From: Methylobacterium sp. J-068
Lineage (GTDB): Bacteria; Pseudomonadota; Alphaproteobacteria; Rhizobiales; Beijerinckiaceae
NCBI RefSeq assembly: GCF_022829445.1
Contig: NZ_JAKSXY010000078.1
Coordinates: 32,048 to 96,047, forward strand
Reading direction: 5' to 3'
DNA length: 64,000 nt
Numbering within the stretch: position 1 is the first letter of the stretch; each line of letters opens with the position of its first letter. Made by a program: the position numbers and the translations under genes. Below are positions 18,783-28,696 of this stretch, one piece after another. Under the pieces are notes generated by a model. That model ran no database searches. It was given only the letters and a program-made list of their open reading frames with translations, and was not told where the DNA came from.

Positions 18783-20162
18783 TCAGGACACCACGCTCCA
18801 GGTCGTGCCGTCCTTGCCGTCCTTCACGGCGACGCCCATCCCCAGGAGTTCGTCGCGGACCCGGTCGGAGGCGGCCCAGTCCTTGGCGGCGCGGGCCGCG
18901 CGACGGGCCTCGATCAGCGCCTCGACGCGGGGCACGTCGATGCCTGCCGCCGCAATCGTGCCCTGGTCGCGGGCCGACTTGGTCTGGCCCAGGAGCCCGA
19001 GCAGGTTGGCGCCGGCCTTGAGCGCGGCCGGGTCGTCGAGGCGGTGTAGTTCGGAGAGTGCCGCCGCCGTGTTGAGGTCGTCCAGCAGCGGTTCGAGCAC
19101 GGAGTCGGGCAGCGTCGGGGCAGGGGCCGCGTCGCCCACGAGCCCGTACCAGCGCTCGATCATCCGGGCCGCCTCCTCCAGGCCGCGCAGGGTCCAGTCG
19201 ATGGGCTGGCGGTAATGGGTCTTGAGCATGGCCAGACGCGCGACCTCGCCCGGCCAGTCCTTCAGCACGTCGCGGATGGTGATGAAGTTGCCCAGCGACT
19301 TCGACATCTTCTCCCCCTCCACCTGGAGGAAGCCGTTGTGCAGCCAGACATTGGCCATCACGTCGGTGGAAAAGCAGCAGCGCGACTGCGCCACCTCGTT
19401 CTCGTGGTGGGGGAAGATGAGGTCGATGCCGCCCGCATGGATGTCGAAGCGCTCGCCGAGATGCTTCCACGACATCGCCGAGCATTCGATGTGCCAGCCG
19501 GGGCGCCCCGGCTCCGCGAGGCCGCAGGGCGAGGGCCAGGCGGGTTCGCCGGGCTTCGAGGGCTTCCACAGCACGAAGTCGAGGGGCGAACGCTTGTAGG
19601 GCGCGACCTCGACGCGGGCGCCGGCCTCCATCTCGTCGAGGGGGCGCTTCGAGAGCGCGCCGTAATCGGGCATCGCGGGTACGTCGAACAGCACGTGCCC
19701 CTCCGCCACGTAGGCGTGGCCCGTGCGCACCAGCCCCTCGATGATCGCGTGCATCTCGCCGATGTGATCGGTGGCGCGCGGCTCGACGAAGCGCGGGCGC
19801 CCGCCCGCCACGTTCACGTCCTCGGGCATCAGCACGCCGAGTTCGCGGATGTCGGCGTGGAAGGCGCGCAGGGTGCCGTCGGTGAGTTCGCGGATCGAGA
19901 TGCCGCGTTCGGCCGCGCGCGCGTTGATCTTGTCGTCCACGTCCGTGACGTTGCGGGCATAGGTGACGTGCGCCTCGCCGTATTGGTGGCGCAGCAGGCG
20001 AAACAGCAGGTCGAAGACGATGATCGGCCGGGCGTTGCCGATATGGGCCGCGTCGTAGACCGTGGGGCCGCAGGCATACATCCGCACGTGCGTCGGATCG
20101 ATCGGCGTGAAGGCGGCCTTCTCGCGGGTCAGCGTGTTGTAGAGCCGCAACATCGAGCCCAT
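18783..20162 (-). CDS. cysS: Cysteinyl-tRNA synthetase
   Basis: 459-residue class I synthetase. Zinc-site Cys in [10 protein letters not shown] (C31), the HIGH motif as HIGN at 40-43, HIECSAMSW and [11 protein letters not shown] (zinc and adenylate contacts), and KMSKSLGN near residue 285 are all intact. ATG 20162 (MGSMLRLYN) is the natural start; the second Met three codons on is also possible. An upstream open frame reaching 20570 lacks family-like sequence and is rejected. Confidence 0.95.
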   Translation of the reverse strand: MGSMLRLYNTLTREKAAFTPIDPTHVRMYACGPTVYDAAHIGNARPIIVFDLLFRLLRHQYGEAHVTYARNVTDVDDKINARAAERGISIRELTDGTLRAFHADIRELGVLMPEDVNVAGGRPRFVEPRATDHIGEMHAIIEGLVRTGHAYVAEGHVLFDVPAMPDYGALSKRPLDEMEAGARVEVAPYKRSPLDFVLWKPSKPGEPAWPSPCGLAEPGRPGWHIECSAMSWKHLGERFDIHAGGIDLIFPHHENEVAQSRCCFSTDVMANVWLHNGFLQVEGEKMSKSLGNFITIRDVLKDWPGEVARLAMLKTHYRQPIDWTLRGLEEAARMIERWYGLVGDAAPAPTLPDSVLEPLLDDLNTAAALSELHRLDDPAALKAGANLLGLLGQTKSARDQGTIAAAGIDVPRVEALIEARRAARAAKDWAASDRVRDELLGMGVAVKDGKDGTTWSVVS

Positions 20163-20474
20163 GAAACTTTCCTCAGCGTCCCGGGCGCCAACCGCGCGCG
20201 CCCATCCCGATCGGCCGCACGGCCTTGGTTTCCCGCGGCTTTTGCCGCGCCGCGCCCGGCGGCCCGCCACGTCTTCGCCGCCTTCCGTCCGGGCACCTGT
20301 TGCCCAGAGGCGACGGCCGGCCGGCCCGTCCTGCGCTACCCCAAAACGATGAGCAATTCGAGAACGACGCCGGGGCGCCTTTCCGCGAAAGCGTCCCATC
20401 GGGGAAAGGGTTTGTTTACCCGTTGCCCTGAGATTTTCGCCCCATACGCATCCGTCATCAGCAAGGTTCTGCCC
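20163..20474. other. Gene-free divergent intergenic region
   Basis: About 310 bases between the divergent starts of cysS and the small secreted protein. It must hold both promoters. A short inverted pair GGGT/ACCC occurs near 20407-20420. No convincing sigma-70 or EcfG pair was identified. Confidence 0.4.
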
Positions 20475-20816
20475 ATGCGCCGCGCGGCCGCCGAGATCGG
20501 CGCACTCCTTCTCTTCGCCCTGACCGCTCACGCCGCCCTGGCGGCGGGCGACGGCGAGGGGCCGGGTCAAGCGCCCGTCGCCGTCGAGAAGACCTTCCTG
20601 ATCCCGCCGAGCGAGGGCTACGGCGTCGGCGACTGCCTGACCAACGGCGAGAGCGCCTGCGGCCAGGTGGTGGCCAATGCCTGGTGCGAGGCCCAGGGCT
20701 TCGCCTCGGCCGGCTCCTTCGGCGTCGCCGCCGCGGACGAGTACACGGGCGCGATTCCCGAGGCTCCGGTGGTGAAGCCCGCCGAGCGCCCGATCCGCAT
20801 CACCTGCCAGGATTGA
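20475..20816 (+). CDS. Small secreted Cys-containing protein, unknown function
   Basis: 113 residues with a Sec signal ([23 protein letters not shown]). The mature part has four cysteines: [26 protein letters not shown] and a C-terminal ITCQD. The WCEAQGF segment recalls short periplasmic proteins of Rhizobiales. The gene converges with creA; a GC-rich hairpin lies between them. Confidence 0.75.
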   Translation: MRRAAAEIGALLLFALTAHAALAAGDGEGPGQAPVAVEKTFLIPPSEGYGVGDCLTNGESACGQVVANAWCEAQGFASAGSFGVAAADEYTGAIPEAPVVKPAERPIRITCQD

Positions 20817-20840
20817 GATCGGTCCGGATCGAGCCGCCCC

Positions 20841-20866
20841 GCGCCGTCCCGTTCGGGGAACGGCGC
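20841..20866. terminator. Hairpin between convergent genes
   Basis: GCGCCGT pairs with ACGGCGC around an imperfect inner CCC/GGG stem, midway between the stops of the 20475 gene and creA. It could act as a bidirectional terminator, although no T-run follows on either side. Confidence 0.45.
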
Positions 20867-20877
20867 GAGCGCGTCCC

Positions 20878-21396
20878 CTACTTTTCCATGAATGCGTCGC
20901 AGCGCTGGGGCGGCTCCGTGCCCCAGGGCATCAGCGGCACGGCCGAGGTCGAGTTCTTGGGTGAACCCTGGATCACCTTGTCCGAATAGACCATGTAGAT
21001 CAGCGTGTTGCGCTTGGCGTCGCAGCCGCGCACGATCTGCATCGACTTGAAGATCAACGAGCGGCGCTCGCTGAACACCACCGCGCCCTGCTTGAACTTC
21101 TCCTTGAACTGCACCGGCCCGACCTGACGGCAGGCGAGCGAGATGTCGGAGACATCCTCCGCGAGGCCGAGGGTGCCCTTGATGCCGCCCTTTTCCGGCT
21201 GCGTGTACCAGCAGGCGACGCCCGCCACCGCCGGATCGTCGATGCCGTAGACCACCAGCTTGTCGTTGGGGGTCAGCGGCCGCCACACCGTCGACTTGTC
21301 GAAGATGCGGTCCGCATCGTCCGCCCGCGCGGCGTGCGGCGCGAGCCCCAGTCCCAACGCCAGCACGCAGCCTGTGAGACCCCGAAGCCACATCAT
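20878..21396 (-). CDS. creA: CreA family periplasmic protein
   Basis: 172 residues. A Sec signal ([20 protein letters not shown]) precedes [20 protein letters not shown] and [42 protein letters not shown] and the C-terminal VPLMPWG are CreA hallmarks. CreA is widespread in proteobacteria and its molecular role is unknown. Start chosen at the first of two tandem ATGs (21396). Confidence 0.88.
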   Translation of the reverse strand: MMWLRGLTGCVLALGLGLAPHAARADDADRIFDKSTVWRPLTPNDKLVVYGIDDPAVAGVACWYTQPEKGGIKGTLGLAEDVSDISLACRQVGPVQFKEKFKQGAVVFSERRSLIFKSMQIVRGCDAKRNTLIYMVYSDKVIQGSPKNSTSAVPLMPWGTEPPQRCDAFMEK

Positions 21397-21471
21397 CGTA
21401 TCATTCCCCTCAGTTTGTTCCGGGCGCATGTGGGAAGGGTGTCGCCGCCGCGCGAGGGTCGCTAGTAAACT

Positions 21472-21520
21472 TCCGCTTCGCCCGTTCGTCTCCGCTTCGC
21501 CGAATCCCGCTTCGCCGAGT
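21472..21520. repeat. Direct repeats of TCCGCTTCGCC, ~15-bp spacing
   Basis: Three copies of TCCGCTTCGCC-like sequence: near 21472, at 21491 and at 21506. The last two are head to tail with a 15-bp period. They lie in the gap between creA and the DUF2865 gene. Confidence 0.6.
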
Positions 21521-21573
21521 CTCCCCCACAGGGTCTCGCGCGGCGTCGTTCCAACACCCATCGCAGTCAGGCC

Positions 21574-22593
21574 ATGCCGCTGATCCCTTTCCAGATCCGC
21601 ACGCTCGTCCGGGTGCTCGCCGGGTCCCTGGCTGGTTCCCTCGCCGCGCTCGCCTTGGGCGGCGCCGCCGAGGCGCAGACCTCCGCCTGCCTGCGCTACC
21701 GCTCCGAGCTCGCCGGGCTCAGCGACGGCGCCAGCACGGCGCGGGCGCTGCAGAACGAGATCGGGCGCCTCAACGCCTATTACCGCACTCTCAATTGCGA
21801 GGGCGGCAAGTTCCTGTTCTTCGATTCGCGCCCGCCCCAGTGCGGCGCGGTGGAGCAGCGCATCCGCGCGCTCAATGCCGGCTACGGCGCCGAGAACGGC
21901 GAGGTCACGGCCGCGCGCCGGCGCCAGCTGACGGAGGCCATCGCCGCCGCCTGCACGGACCCGGCGAGCCGCAGCCTGATCCGGGCCGCCGACGGGGCGC
22001 CCGGCGAGCAGCGGGCGCGGGGCGGCGCGCAGGTGATCTGCGTGCGCACCTGCGACGGCGCCTACTTTCCGATGACCAACCTGCCCGACGGCCGCGAGGG
22101 CGCCGACGAGCTCTGCCAGGCCCTCTGCCCGGGCACCGAGGCCGCCGCCTACTCGATGCCCCACGGTGACGACGCCCTGAAGCACGCCGCCACCCTCAAG
22201 GGCAGCCGGGCCTACGTCTCGCTGGCCAACGCGTTCAAGTTCCGCACGAGCTTCACCCCGAACTGCTCCTGCAAGCGCGAGGGCCAGAGCTGGGCGCAGT
22301 CGCTGGTCAAGGCCGAGAGCATGCTGGTCCGGCACAAGGGCGACATCTTCGTGACGCCGATGCAGGCCGAGGCCCTGTCGCGCCCGCCCAAGGTGCGCCT
22401 CACCCTGGTGGGCCGGGCGGACAAGACCGCTGCCGGGCTCGCCGCCGACGCGGCCTCCCGCAGCGGCGTGACCACCTCGGACGCGGCCACCGCGCCGGAG
22501 CCGGCCGCCGCCCCGACCGGGGAGGAGCGCCAGCCCGTACGGATCATCGCCCCCAACCTGTTCTCGACGACGACGCGCTCCGGCGCCCCCTGA
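21574..22593 (+). CDS. DUF2865 domain secreted protein
   Basis: 339 residues with a signal peptide (LAGSLAGSLAALALGGAAEAQ). Cysteine pairs mark the domain: SACLRYRSELAGL, NCEGGKFLFF, QCGAVEQRI, VICVRTCDGAYFPM, LCQALCPGTEA and NCSCKREGQSW. This pattern, with CDGxYFP, is the DUF2865 family of Rhizobiales. It is probably a disulfide-rich periplasmic or outer-membrane-associated protein. Function is unknown. The tail (about 50 residues) is Ala/Pro-rich. Confidence 0.85.
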   Translation: MPLIPFQIRTLVRVLAGSLAGSLAALALGGAAEAQTSACLRYRSELAGLSDGASTARALQNEIGRLNAYYRTLNCEGGKFLFFDSRPPQCGAVEQRIRALNAGYGAENGEVTAARRRQLTEAIAAACTDPASRSLIRAADGAPGEQRARGGAQVICVRTCDGAYFPMTNLPDGREGADELCQALCPGTEAAAYSMPHGDDALKHAATLKGSRAYVSLANAFKFRTSFTPNCSCKREGQSWAQSLVKAESMLVRHKGDIFVTPMQAEALSRPPKVRLTLVGRADKTAAGLAADAASRSGVTTSDAATAPEPAAAPTGEERQPVRIIAPNLFSTTTRSGAP

Positions 22594-22735
22594 GCGGAAG
22601 CGAGCCCCGCGAGAGGGGCTCCCGGCGACATCCGGTTCCCCGGAACCGGAACCGGAGCGCGGAAATGGGGAAAACGGGAACCATCGCGCCCGCATTCTGT
22701 TCCGAAGGCCTCATCAACCATCGTGAGTGCCTTCG

Positions 22736-24970
22736 ATGCGGAGCATCCGCCTACTTCTCCTGACCGGCACGATCCTGCCGGCCCTCGCCCTGCCCGGCCC
22801 CGTCGCGGCCCGTCCGGATGCCGAGATGGCCGGCACCATCGTGCTGGCGCAGGGAGGACCGGGCGAAGGACCTCGCGGCGGGGAAGGTCCGCGTGGTGGG
22901 GAGGGTCCTCGTGGTGGCCCGCCGGGCGGGCGCGAGCGCCCCGAGCCGCGCCAGGAGCGCCCCGAACCTCGGCAGGAGCGACCGGAGCGTCAAGCGCCGC
23001 GTCCCGAGCCGCGCCAGGAGCGGCCCGAACCGAGGCAGGAGCGGCCCGAGCCGCGCCAGGAACGTCCCGAGCCGAGACAGGAGCGTCCCGCGCCCCGTCC
23101 GGAGCCGCGCCAGGAGCGACCGGAACCCAGGCAGGAGCGCCCGGAGCCGCGCCAGGAACGCCCGGCCGCCCGCCCGGACCAGCCCGCGCAGCCGCGCCCA
23201 GATCGCCCGGAGCGCCAAGATCGTCTGGAACGCCAGGATCGTGAGGAGCGCGGCGGTCCGCGCGAACGCGATTCCGGCCCGGCGCGTCGCCCGCCCGGCG
23301 CGGAGGCCCCGGCCGAGCGGCCGGCGGCCCCCCCGGCGGCCCGTGAGCGCGCGCCCGAGCGCCCCAATGTTCCCGAGCGCCCGACGGCGGCCGAGCCCGC
23401 GCGACCCGCGCCGGGGCAGCCGCGTCAGGGCCCCCCTCCGTCCGTGCCGGATGCCCGCACCCCCGCCAATCCCACCAATCCGAACGTGCCGGGCGCCCCG
23501 CCGCCGGCGCGTCCCGCGGCGCCCGGCGAGCCGCGCGCACCCGACGCGCAGACTCAGCCGGGCCCGAATCCGGGCCAGCCCGGCGCGGTGGCGCCGAACG
23601 CGCGTCCGGGCGTCCCGGGCCGTCCGTTCACGCCTCCCGGTGCCCAGAACCCCGACGCGCCGCGTCCCGATGGCCGTCCCGGCCCTGACGGTCGTCCCGG
23701 AGCCAACGACCGTCCCGGCCCCGATGGTCGTTCCGGCCCCGATGGGCGTCCTGGCCCCGATGGTCGCCTCGGCCCCGATGGTCGCCCGGACCGCGACGGG
23801 TCCCTCCCGGGAGGCCGCGACCCGCGCCGCGACGGACCGGATCGGAACGATCCGCGGCTCGACCGCGACGGGCCGGGCCGTCCCGACCTTCGGCGCGGCG
23901 ACGACCGCGACACCTTCGATCGCCGCAGCGGCGACGACCGGCGCGAGGACCGCGAGCGGCGGGACGCCTTCGAGCGGCGCGAGCCGCGCACCGGCTTCAA
24001 CGCGCCGGGGCGCCCCGGCTACGTTCCGGGCGGGTTCCGGGACGATGACGAGGTGCGCGACTACGATCAGGTCCGCCGCGACCGGCGCGAGTTCTCGGAA
24101 GGGGGCCGGACCTACATCCGCGAGCCCGGCCGCATCATCGTGCGCGACCGCGACAACTACTTCATCCGCCACGACGAGAACGAGCGCTTCCGCGATCTCG
24201 ACCGGCGCGCCTATCGCAGCGAGCGGCGCGGCGGCGACACCATCACGTATCTCGACCGGCCCGGCGGCGAGCAGATCGTCACCATCGTGGACGATGACGG
24301 CCGCCTCGTGCGCCGCTCCCGCCGCTTCCGGGACGGGCGCGAGGTGGTGATCATCGACAACGCCTTCGGGGGTGGCGCGCGCCGGCCGATCTACGACGAC
24401 GTCGTCGACCTGCCGCCGCCCGACATCCGCATTCCGCGCGAGCGCTACGTGGTGGAGTACGACGGTGCCGACGAGCGCACCGTCTACGAAGCCCTGTCGG
24501 CCCCGCCGGTGGTGGCGGTGGACCGGCGCTACACCCTCGATCAGGTGCGCTACAGCCCGCAGCTGCGAGCCCGCATGCGCAGCGTGGACATCGACACGAT
24601 CAACTTCGACACCGGCTCGTTCACGGTGACGCCGGACCAGGCCGCCCGCCTCGCCACCATCGCGGCGGCGATCAACCGGGCGATCAAGGCCAACCCGCAG
24701 GAAGTGTTCCTGATCGAGGGCTACACCGACGCGGTGGGCTCCGACATCGACAACCTCTCGCTCTCCGATCGCCGCGCGCAGTCGGTGGCCACGGTGTTGA
24801 CGCAGAACTTCCAGGTGCCGCCCGAGAACCTGACCACGCAGGGCTACGGCGAACAATACCTGAAGGTGAACACGCAGAACGCCGCGCGCGAGAACCGCCG
24901 GGTCACCGTCCGCCGCATCACCCCGCTGATCCAGCAGCAGGGCGAGGCGGCACCGCCGCCGCCGCGCTGA
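22736..24970 (+). CDS. OmpA-domain outer membrane protein with long Pro/Arg/Glu repeat region
   Basis: 744 residues. After a signal peptide (SIRLLLLTGTILPALALPGPVAA) there is a very long low-complexity region: EGPRGG repeats, then many copies of PEPRQER (about nt 22935-23170), then Pro-rich sequence and PGPDGR repeats (about nt 23665-23800). An Arg/Asp-rich middle follows, with VRDYDQVRRDRREF, YIREPGRIIVRDRDNYFIRHD and VTIVDDDGRLVRRSRRFRDG. The C-terminus (about 610-735) is an OmpA-type peptidoglycan-binding domain: NFDTGSFTVTPDQAARL, IEGYTDAVGSDIDNLSLSDRRAQSVATVL cut by conserved residues, and QGYGEQYLKVNT. It probably tethers the outer membrane to murein. GTG at 22727 is an alternative start. 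Confidence 0.85.
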   Translation: MRSIRLLLLTGTILPALALPGPVAARPDAEMAGTIVLAQGGPGEGPRGGEGPRGGEGPRGGPPGGRERPEPRQERPEPRQERPERQAPRPEPRQERPEPRQERPEPRQERPEPRQERPAPRPEPRQERPEPRQERPEPRQERPAARPDQPAQPRPDRPERQDRLERQDREERGGPRERDSGPARRPPGAEAPAERPAAPPAARERAPERPNVPERPTAAEPARPAPGQPRQGPPPSVPDARTPANPTNPNVPGAPPPARPAAPGEPRAPDAQTQPGPNPGQPGAVAPNARPGVPGRPFTPPGAQNPDAPRPDGRPGPDGRPGANDRPGPDGRSGPDGRPGPDGRLGPDGRPDRDGSLPGGRDPRRDGPDRNDPRLDRDGPGRPDLRRGDDRDTFDRRSGDDRREDRERRDAFERREPRTGFNAPGRPGYVPGGFRDDDEVRDYDQVRRDRREFSEGGRTYIREPGRIIVRDRDNYFIRHDENERFRDLDRRAYRSERRGGDTITYLDRPGGEQIVTIVDDDGRLVRRSRRFRDGREVVIIDNAFGGGARRPIYDDVVDLPPPDIRIPRERYVVEYDGADERTVYEALSAPPVVAVDRRYTLDQVRYSPQLRARMRSVDIDTINFDTGSFTVTPDQAARLATIAAAINRAIKANPQEVFLIEGYTDAVGSDIDNLSLSDRRAQSVATVLTQNFQVPPENLTTQGYGEQYLKVNTQNAARENRRVTVRRITPLIQQQGEAAPPPPR
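22860..23810 (+). repeat. In-frame coding repeats (PEPRQER and PGPDGR types)
   Basis: Repeated codons inside the OmpA-domain gene: EGPRGG-type at 22865-22930, PEPRQER-type at about 22935-23170 and PDGRPGPDGR-type at about 23665-23800. Copies vary at synonymous positions, so this is an old coding repeat and not a recent duplication. Confidence 0.8.
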
Positions 24971-25118
24971 GCCGCCACCCGAGAGACCGGGACGCCTCGA
25001 GTCCCGGTCGCCACATCCGCGATCGGCGGGCGGGAAGCGGTTCCCCGGCCCGCCGGTCCGGCCTATATCCCGGGGCACGGGGCCGGCCCATTCGCGCCGC
25101 GACGGAGCAGGAGCCGGC

Positions 25119-26333
25119 ATGGACGAGGCGAGCGCGCGGTTGATCGAGGCCGGCACCCCGGCCTTCCGCCGCACCGCCATCGCGCTGGGGGCCGCGGGCT
25201 TCTCCACCTTCGCGGTGCTCTACGGAGTGCAGCCCCTGCTGCCCGTCTTCGCGGACGACTTCGCGGTCTCGCCGGCCGAGAGCAGCCTCGCCCTGTCGCT
25301 GCCCTGCGCCATGCTGGCGATCGCGCTCCTGGTCGTCAGCCCGCTCTCGGAGGTCTGGGGCCGCAAGCCCATCATGGTGGCCTCGCTCTTCGCCTCGGCA
25401 CTCCTCACCATCGTCGCCGTGCTGGTGCCGAGCTGGCACGGCTTCCTGGCCCTGCGCGCGCTGACCGGCCTCGCCGCCTCCGGCCTGCCGGCCGTGGCGA
25501 TGGCCTATCTCGGCGAGGAGATGCACGGGCGCGCCATCGGCCTCTCCATGGGCCTGCTCATCGGCGGCAATGCGCTCGGGGGCATGGTCGGGCGGCTCCT
25601 CGCCGGCATCATCGCGGACCACGCCTCCTGGCGCTGGGGCCTCGGCACCATCGGGCTCCTGGCGCTGCTCGCCGCCATCGCCTTCGTCTACCTGCTGCCG
25701 GATTCCCGCCGTTTCCGGCCCAACCGGATGCGCTGGCGCGAGGTGCCCGGCACCTTCGGCCAGCACTTCCGCGATCCGGGCCTGCCCTGGCTATTCGCGG
25801 AGGCGTTCCTGCTCATGGGCGGGTTCGTGTGCATCTACAACTACATCGGCTTCCGCCTGCTCGATCCGCCCTTCTCCCTGAGCCAGAGCGCCATCGGGGC
25901 GATCTTCGTGGTCTACCTGTTCGGCACGGTCTCCTCGGCGCTGACGGGCGAGATCGCGAGCCGGCTCGGGCGGCGCAAGGTGCTGTGGCTCGCGATCCTG
26001 CTCGGGCTCGGGGGCGTTTGCCTCACCCTGTCGAGCCATCTCGCGCTCATCATCCTCGGCATCGTCCTCGTCACGGTGGGGTTCTTCGGCGCGCATTCCG
26101 TCGCCAGCAGCTGGGTCGGGCGCCGCGCCCTGCGCGACCGGGCCCAGGCCTCCTCGATCTATCTCTGCCTGTACTATCTCGGCTCCTCGGTGCTCGGGAC
26201 CGCCGGCGGCTGGTTCTTCGCCCATTCGGGCTGGGTCGGCGTGGTGGCGTTCTTCGCCACCCTCTACGGCGCCGCCCTCGCCATCGCGCTGCGCCTGTCG
26301 CGCCTGGCGCCCCTCGTCCCGGCGGATGGCTGA
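25119..26333 (+). CDS. MFS transporter (YnfM-like)
   Basis: 404-residue major facilitator with twelve predicted membrane helices. Features: FAVLYGVQPLLPVFADDF in helix 1, the loop motif LSEVWGRKPIM (Gly-Arg-Lys signature) near residue 80 and its pseudo-repeat ASRLGRRKVL in the second half. The N-terminal sequence resembles the YnfM/arabinose efflux group. The substrate is unknown. The ATG at 25119 follows a GGAGCAGGAG ribosome site. Confidence 0.87.
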   Translation: MDEASARLIEAGTPAFRRTAIALGAAGFSTFAVLYGVQPLLPVFADDFAVSPAESSLALSLPCAMLAIALLVVSPLSEVWGRKPIMVASLFASALLTIVAVLVPSWHGFLALRALTGLAASGLPAVAMAYLGEEMHGRAIGLSMGLLIGGNALGGMVGRLLAGIIADHASWRWGLGTIGLLALLAAIAFVYLLPDSRRFRPNRMRWREVPGTFGQHFRDPGLPWLFAEAFLLMGGFVCIYNYIGFRLLDPPFSLSQSAIGAIFVVYLFGTVSSALTGEIASRLGRRKVLWLAILLGLGGVCLTLSSHLALIILGIVLVTVGFFGAHSVASSWVGRRALRDRAQASSIYLCLYYLGSSVLGTAGGWFFAHSGWVGVVAFFATLYGAALAIALRLSRLAPLVPADG

Positions 26334-26448
26334 GCGCCGCTCCGATCCAAAATCCTGTGACGGATGCCCCCGCGTGCCTTAAGAGGGGCGCCTGCCCGGG
26401 CGGCCCTTCCAAGATCGCCCATCCGACGAAAGCAGTCCTGAGCCCCCC

Positions 26449-27159
26449 ATGACCGACCTCCTCGAGACGATTCGCCGGACGCTCGTGCCGATCCACAAGG
26501 AGGGCTATCCCTTCATCGTCATCGGCATCGTGCTGACGGTGATCGGCGGCTACTTCGCGCAGTTCCTGGGCTGGATCTTCCTGATCCTCACCCTCTGGGT
26601 CTGCTACTTCTTCCGCGACCCCGAGCGGGTGACGCCGGTGGGCGACGGCCTCGTGGTCTCGCCGGCGGATGGCCGGGTGAACCTCATCGCCACCGTGCTG
26701 CCGCCGCCCGAGCTCGACCTGCCGCAGGAGCCGATGCTGCGCGTCTCGGTGTTCATGAACGTGTTCGACTGCCACGTGAACCGGGTGCCGGTGACGGGCC
26801 GGATCGGCCAGATCCACTACACGCCGGGCCTCTTCCTCAACGCCGAGCTCGACAAGGCCAGCGACGACAACGAGCGCAACGGCCTCGTGATGGAGACGAC
26901 CCACAGGGGCGCGCCCGTGCGCATCGGCGTCGTGCAGATCGCCGGCCTGGTCGCGCGCCGCATCGTCGGCTGGGTGCAGGCCAACGACACCCTGAACGTC
27001 GGCGAGCGCTTCGGCCTGATCCGCTTCGGCTCGCGGGTCGACGTCTACCTCCCCGTGGGCACCCGCGTCCTCGTCGGGCTCGGCCAGAAGGCGGTGGCCG
27101 GCGAGACCGTGCTCGCCGATCTCGGCGGCGGCCCCGAGCGCGTCTTCCGTCGCATCTGA
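26449..27159 (+). CDS. psd: Phosphatidylserine decarboxylase proenzyme
   Basis: 236 residues. Converts phosphatidylserine to phosphatidylethanolamine. The short PSD-A-like form: hydrophobic N-terminus ([25 protein letters not shown]), then [38 protein letters not shown], and the self-cleavage site in [12 protein letters not shown] (GS at about residue 198; pyruvoyl group from Ser). It lies 9 bp before pssA, so the two form an operon making phosphatidylethanolamine from CDP-diacylglycerol. Confidence 0.95.
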   Translation: MTDLLETIRRTLVPIHKEGYPFIVIGIVLTVIGGYFAQFLGWIFLILTLWVCYFFRDPERVTPVGDGLVVSPADGRVNLIATVLPPPELDLPQEPMLRVSVFMNVFDCHVNRVPVTGRIGQIHYTPGLFLNAELDKASDDNERNGLVMETTHRGAPVRIGVVQIAGLVARRIVGWVQANDTLNVGERFGLIRFGSRVDVYLPVGTRVLVGLGQKAVAGETVLADLGGGPERVFRRI

Positions 27160-27168
27160 GGGCATCCC

Positions 27169-28044
27169 ATGGACGACCTGTTCCCGCCCTTCGCGCCCGA
27201 CGCCAACGAGCCCCGGCCGCGCCGCTTCAAGCCGGTGCCGTTCCGGATGATCGCGCCCAACATGATCACCCTGATGGCGCTCTGCCTCGGGCTGACCGCG
27301 ATCCGCCTCGCCTTCGAGGGCAAGTTCGAGCCCGCCGTGATCGCGATCGTGGCCGCCGCCTTCCTCGACGGCATCGACGGGCGCGTGGCGCGCATGCTCA
27401 AGGGCACCTCGCGCTTCGGGGCCGAGCTCGATTCCCTGGCGGATTTCGTCAATTTCGGCTGCGCGCCGGCGCTCATCCTCTACGGCTTCGCCCTGAAGGA
27501 GATGCGCTCGCTCGGCTGGATCGTGGCGCTGATCTTCACCATCGCCATGGCCCTGCGGCTCGCCCGCTTCAACGCGATGCTCGACGACCCCAGCCGCCCG
27601 GCCTGGAAGAAGGATTTCTTCGTCGGCATGCCGGCGCCCGCCGGGGCGCTCACCGCGATGCTGCCGCTCTACCTCAACTTCCTCGGTCTGCCGATGGAGC
27701 ACTGGGCGGCCCCCGTCGTGCTCGGCTACATGCTCTGCATCGCGCTCCTCGTGGTCTCCACGGTGCCGACCTTCTCGGGCAAGACCATGGGCAAGCGCGT
27801 GCCCCGCGACTGGGTGCTGCCGATCTTCCTCGTGGTGGTGGCGGCCTTCGGCCTGTTCATCAGCTACCCCTTCGAGGCGATGGTGACGCTGGCCGTCGGC
27901 TACCTCGTGACCCTGCCGATCGGCGCGGCCCAGTATCGGCGCCGGGCCAGGGCGGAGGCGCAGGGCGCCACGGCGGCGAGCCCCGAGGGCGCCCCCGAGG
28001 CGACGGCGGCCGATGCCGAGCGCAATCGGGGCGTGGGCATCTGA
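27169..28044 (+). CDS. pssA: CDP-diacylglycerol--serine O-phosphatidyltransferase
   Basis: 291-residue integral membrane enzyme of the CDP-alcohol phosphatidyltransferase family. The signature DGxxxDRxxR-GxxxDxxxD variant is [26 protein letters not shown] split at about residues 65-90. Several membrane helices follow. It supplies phosphatidylserine to Psd, encoded just upstream. The C-terminal ~25 residues ([19 protein letters not shown]) are Ala/Glu-rich and dispensable in appearance. Confidence 0.95.
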   Translation: MDDLFPPFAPDANEPRPRRFKPVPFRMIAPNMITLMALCLGLTAIRLAFEGKFEPAVIAIVAAAFLDGIDGRVARMLKGTSRFGAELDSLADFVNFGCAPALILYGFALKEMRSLGWIVALIFTIAMALRLARFNAMLDDPSRPAWKKDFFVGMPAPAGALTAMLPLYLNFLGLPMEHWAAPVVLGYMLCIALLVVSTVPTFSGKTMGKRVPRDWVLPIFLVVVAAFGLFISYPFEAMVTLAVGYLVTLPIGAAQYRRRARAEAQGATAASPEGAPEATAADAERNRGVGI

Positions 28045-28146
28045 TCCCGTCTCCGCTCGATCGAAGCGGAAGACGGGATCGCTCAGCCCGCGCGGCGCTG
28101 GGGCGAAGCCAAGATCCGCAGGGCGACGCCATCGAACGGATTTTGT

Positions 28147-28167
28147 CCAGGACGCCAACTGTCCTGG
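28147..28167. promoter_or_regulatory. Stem-loop upstream of mscL (first)
   Basis: CCAGGAC (28147-28153) pairs with GTCCTGG (28161-28167) across a 7-base loop. It may end the pssA transcript or structure the mscL leader; no T-run follows. Confidence 0.5.
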
Positions 28168-28193
28168 CCTCACCGGCTCGCGTAAGCTTCCGG

Positions 28194-28222
28194 CCGGCCC
28201 TTCGCGCTCCGCGAAGGGCCGG
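28194..28222. promoter_or_regulatory. Strong stem-loop just before mscL
   Basis: A perfect 13-bp stem (CCGGCCCTTCGCG / CGCGAAGGGCCGG) with a three-base loop. It ends 18 bp before the mscL start codon, close to the ribosome binding site. Confidence 0.65.
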
Positions 28223-28240
28223 ACACGGGCGGGGGCGACG

Positions 28241-28669
28241 ATGCTGGAAGAATTCAAGAAGTTCGCGCTGCGCGGCAACGTCGTCGATCTCGCGGTCGGC
28301 GTGATCATCGGCGCGGCCTTCGGGGCGATCGTCACCTCGGCGGTGCAGGACGTGTTCATGCCGATGATCGGCGCGATCACCGGCGGCCTCGATTTCTCGA
28401 ACTACTACATCGCCCTGTCGTCGAGCGTGCAGAAGGGCGCGGCCTATGCCGATGCCAAGAAGCAGGGCGCTGTGATCGGCTACGGCCAGTTCATCACCGT
28501 GGCGCTGAACTTCATGATCGTCGCCTTCGTGCTCTTCCTCGTGATCCGGGCGATGAACCGCCTCGTCAGCAAGGAGGAAGCCAAGCCCGAGACCGTGGCC
28601 GAGGTGCCGGCCGACGTGAAGCTGCTGGCCGAGATCCGCGACCTCCTGGCGACGAAGCGGGTGATTTGA
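28241..28669 (+). CDS. mscL: Large-conductance mechanosensitive channel
   Basis: 142 residues, the usual MscL length. [28 protein letters not shown] matches the amphipathic N-terminal helix plus TM1 (cut here for length in family comparison), with the pore constriction [14 protein letters not shown]2 is [23 protein letters not shown]. The C-terminal bundle ends LLAEIRDLL. The channel opens at near-lytic membrane tension. Together with the MscS-type protein at 7184 the window has both classes of osmotic valve. ATG 28241 begins the canonical protein. Confidence 0.97.
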   Translation: MLEEFKKFALRGNVVDLAVGVIIGAAFGAIVTSAVQDVFMPMIGAITGGLDFSNYYIALSSSVQKGAAYADAKKQGAVIGYGQFITVALNFMIVAFVLFLVIRAMNRLVSKEEAKPETVAEVPADVKLLAEIRDLLATKRVI

Positions 28670-28696
28670 CGCCGCTCCGCCCGCGAGGGGCGGCGT
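28669..28696 (+). terminator. Hairpin after mscL stop
   Basis: ACGCCGCTCC pairs with GGGGCGGCGT (one G-T wobble) over an 8-base loop, starting at the last base of the mscL stop codon. No strong T-run follows. Confidence 0.5.

Noticed and set aside
22935..23170. Direct repeats that superficially resemble a CRISPR array
   Set aside because: The repeats are in frame, encode PEPRQER units, vary at synonymous positions and have no spacers.
22751..25207. Long minus-strand open frame opposite the OmpA-domain gene
   Set aside because: It reflects the repeats of the real gene; a signal peptide and the OmpA domain on the plus strand are decisive.
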